5,475 nucleotides of DNA, from contig SOKM01000046.1 of NCBI GenBank assembly GCA_004375785.1, positions 1 to 5,475 on the forward strand. Reading direction: 5' to 3'. Numbering within the stretch: the first letter of the stretch is position 1; every line of letters starts with the position of its first letter. Made by a program: the position numbers and the translations under genes. The notes beneath the pieces were generated by a model. That model did no database searches, was not told the origin of the DNA, and saw only the letters and a list, made by a program, of their open reading frames with translations. Origin of the DNA: Candidatus Cloacimonadota bacterium (GTDB taxonomy: Bacteria > Hydrothermota > E44-bin80). Shown here one piece after another: positions 4,487 to 5,475 of the stretch.

Positions 4487-5356
4487 ATGAGGATTCTTGG
4501 TGAAAACATAGGATGTGTTGAGAGGAAAACATCCCCAATTCTCTTTATTACCATTCTCACTACATTTCTCCTGCTCTTTCTATACCATAATGATGTGTGG
4601 CGTCCTATCAGATACTGGCTCTTTCTTAATGGGCTCATACTCTTTGCGATTCCTTTAATCTCACTCGTATTCTTAGACAAAAAGAGAGGTCTCCCACTCC
4701 GTTTTTTTTCAGGGACAGTAATAGTAATTATGCTATTATTACTTATAAAATTTACCACTGTGAGACAACTTCTGACAACGCTCAATATCCCAGTAACAAG
4801 ACAGTTCTTTTTATTGATGAAGAAACCACAGGTAGTCTATCCATTGTCTGCTCTCTTTTCATTAATTGCTGTCATAATCCTTGTTCTTGGAAAGGTTGAC
4901 ATTCGCTCATATGGTATTACCTTGGGAAAAGTCAAATTCTGGGTTCCCATTCTACTTGTCTTTTTCTTATGTATGATTCCCTTAATATTCTGGGCGTCAA
5001 GATTACCCTCTTTCCAAAAGACTTATCCTATGCTTCCACTGGCAAAAGAGGGGATTCGTGGTTTTATTATTGCGGAACTTTCGTTTGGGCTTTTCTTTAT
5101 ATTCTGGGAATTCTTTTTCAGAGGGTATATGCTTTTTGCTCTTGAAAAGAGGACCGGATTTCTTGTTGCAAATTCCTTCCAGGCAATGGCATTTGCGTTT
5201 ATGCATATAGGAAAACCCGAATTAGAGGTTTACAGCGCCCTTGTTGGAGGTCTTATAGTAGGATGGCTCTGCTGGCGTTCAAAATCATTCCTCCCCGCAT
5301 TTTTTATCCACTGGGCAAATCAAACCATGATGGACCTCTTTGCCGTGATTAAATAA
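4487..5356 (+). CDS. CPBP-family (CAAX protease and bacteriocin-processing) membrane protein
   Basis: The 289-residue protein is very hydrophobic, with about seven or eight likely membrane segments (near 17-33, 44-62, 73-88, 117-134, 151-169, 190-206, 225-240, 247-263 and 268-286, some perhaps re-entrant). The C-terminal half carries the intramembrane metalloprotease motifs of the family. Motif 1 is WEFFFRG (207-213), with Trp where the classical EExxxR has its first Glu. Motif 2 is FAFMH (236-240). HIGKPELEVYSALVGGLIVGWL (240-261) follows, and motif 3 is HWANQ (275-279), matching HxxxN. Known members cleave prenylated proteins or peptides or act in bacteriocin self-immunity; no substrate can be named here. 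ATG 4487 is preferred. A TTG at 4466 is in frame but lies inside the terminator's T tail. Neither start has a Shine-Dalgarno, so the level and exact start are uncertain. It is separated from kbl by terminators. Confidence 0.85.
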   Translation: MRILGENIGCVERKTSPILFITILTTFLLLFLYHNDVWRPIRYWLFLNGLILFAIPLISLVFLDKKRGLPLRFFSGTVIVIMLLLLIKFTTVRQLLTTLNIPVTRQFFLLMKKPQVVYPLSALFSLIAVIILVLGKVDIRSYGITLGKVKFWVPILLVFFLCMIPLIFWASRLPSFQKTYPMLPLAKEGIRGFIIAELSFGLFFIFWEFFFRGYMLFALEKRTGFLVANSFQAMAFAFMHIGKPELEVYSALVGGLIVGWLCWRSKSFLPAFFIHWANQTMMDLFAVIK

Positions 5357-5428
5357 CAAAAATCCCACAGCAGAAATTTTTACTTGAGATTATTAGAACA
5401 TTAAACTTTTTGATAGAAACAGAAGGTT

Positions 5429-5475
5429 ATGGATAGAGCGGGAAAATTTGAAAGTGGAGGAAAACTCTTAATCAC
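5429..5475 (+). CDS. Possible start of a downstream gene (partial)
   Basis: ATG 5429 opens a frame that stays open to the window end and reads MDRAGKFESGGKLLIT; an in-frame TAG at 5414-5416 bounds it upstream. AGAAGG (5421-5426) is only two bases from the ATG, which is too close for a good ribosome binding site. GGAGG at 5456-5460 has no start codon after it inside the window. A - strand frame is also open from the right edge to about base 5400, so a convergent gene end is the alternative. No family is recognisable. Confidence 0.3.
   Translation, partial: MDRAGKFESGGKLLI

Noticed and set aside
4435..4785. 116-codon frame on the - strand
   Set aside because: It lies opposite the CPBP gene and the terminator hairpin, shows no recognisable domain, and the + strand frame has clear family motifs.
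5304..5312. TTATCCACT as a DnaA box
   Set aside because: It encodes part of the conserved FIHW segment of the CPBP motif and is isolated from the origin.
5357..5428. Terminator or promoter after the CPBP gene
   Set aside because: No stable hairpin is visible, and TTGAGA at 5384-5389 has no -10 at a usable distance.

Overview
The window looks like a piece of an AT-rich bacterial chromosome at the replication origin. It holds a full dnaA with DnaA-box clusters in the flanking AT-rich DNA, a threonine-to-glycine operon (tdh-kbl), and a gene for a CPBP-family membrane protein. All four complete genes lie on the + strand. Codons ending in A or T dominate (AGA, ATA, GGA, ACA). tdh and kbl have strong AAGGAGG Shine-Dalgarno sequences; dnaA and the CPBP gene have none that is recognisable. 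I cannot name the species or phylum. dnaA is not followed by dnaN and no rpmH is visible upstream, so the common dnaA neighbourhood is not kept here.

Layout. Positions 1-87 may be the 3' end of an upstream + strand reading frame. Positions 88-467 are a non-coding origin-like region with poly-A/T tracts, three inverted repeats and five TGTGGATAA-type DnaA boxes, the last ending 6 bases before the dnaA start codon. dnaA is 468-1793. Positions 1794-2018 are very AT-rich and hold a DnaA-like box in the opposite orientation, a consensus -10 hexamer and a 10-bp inverted repeat that runs into the tdh ribosome binding site. tdh (2019-3110) and kbl (3127-4329) are 16 bases apart and form an operon. 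Positions 4330-4486 hold three consecutive hairpins, the last with a T7 tail, and act at least partly as a terminator. The CPBP protein is best read from ATG 4487 to 5356. A possible new reading frame starts at 5429 and leaves the window.

How the genes work together. Tdh oxidises L-threonine to 2-amino-3-ketobutyrate, and Kbl cleaves this with CoA to glycine and acetyl-CoA. The DnaA boxes on both sides of dnaA suggest a bipartite origin and possible autoregulation of dnaA. The CPBP gene appears transcriptionally separate.

The most unusual points are: a Tdh in which all four structural-zinc cysteines are replaced and the acidic residue at the end of the second Rossmann strand is Gly followed by Lys; the tandem DnaA boxes sitting where a dnaA Shine-Dalgarno should be; the inverted repeat at the tdh leader; and the hairpin cluster after kbl. 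I saw no CRISPR array, tRNA, rRNA, insertion sequence or clearly new multi-gene system.
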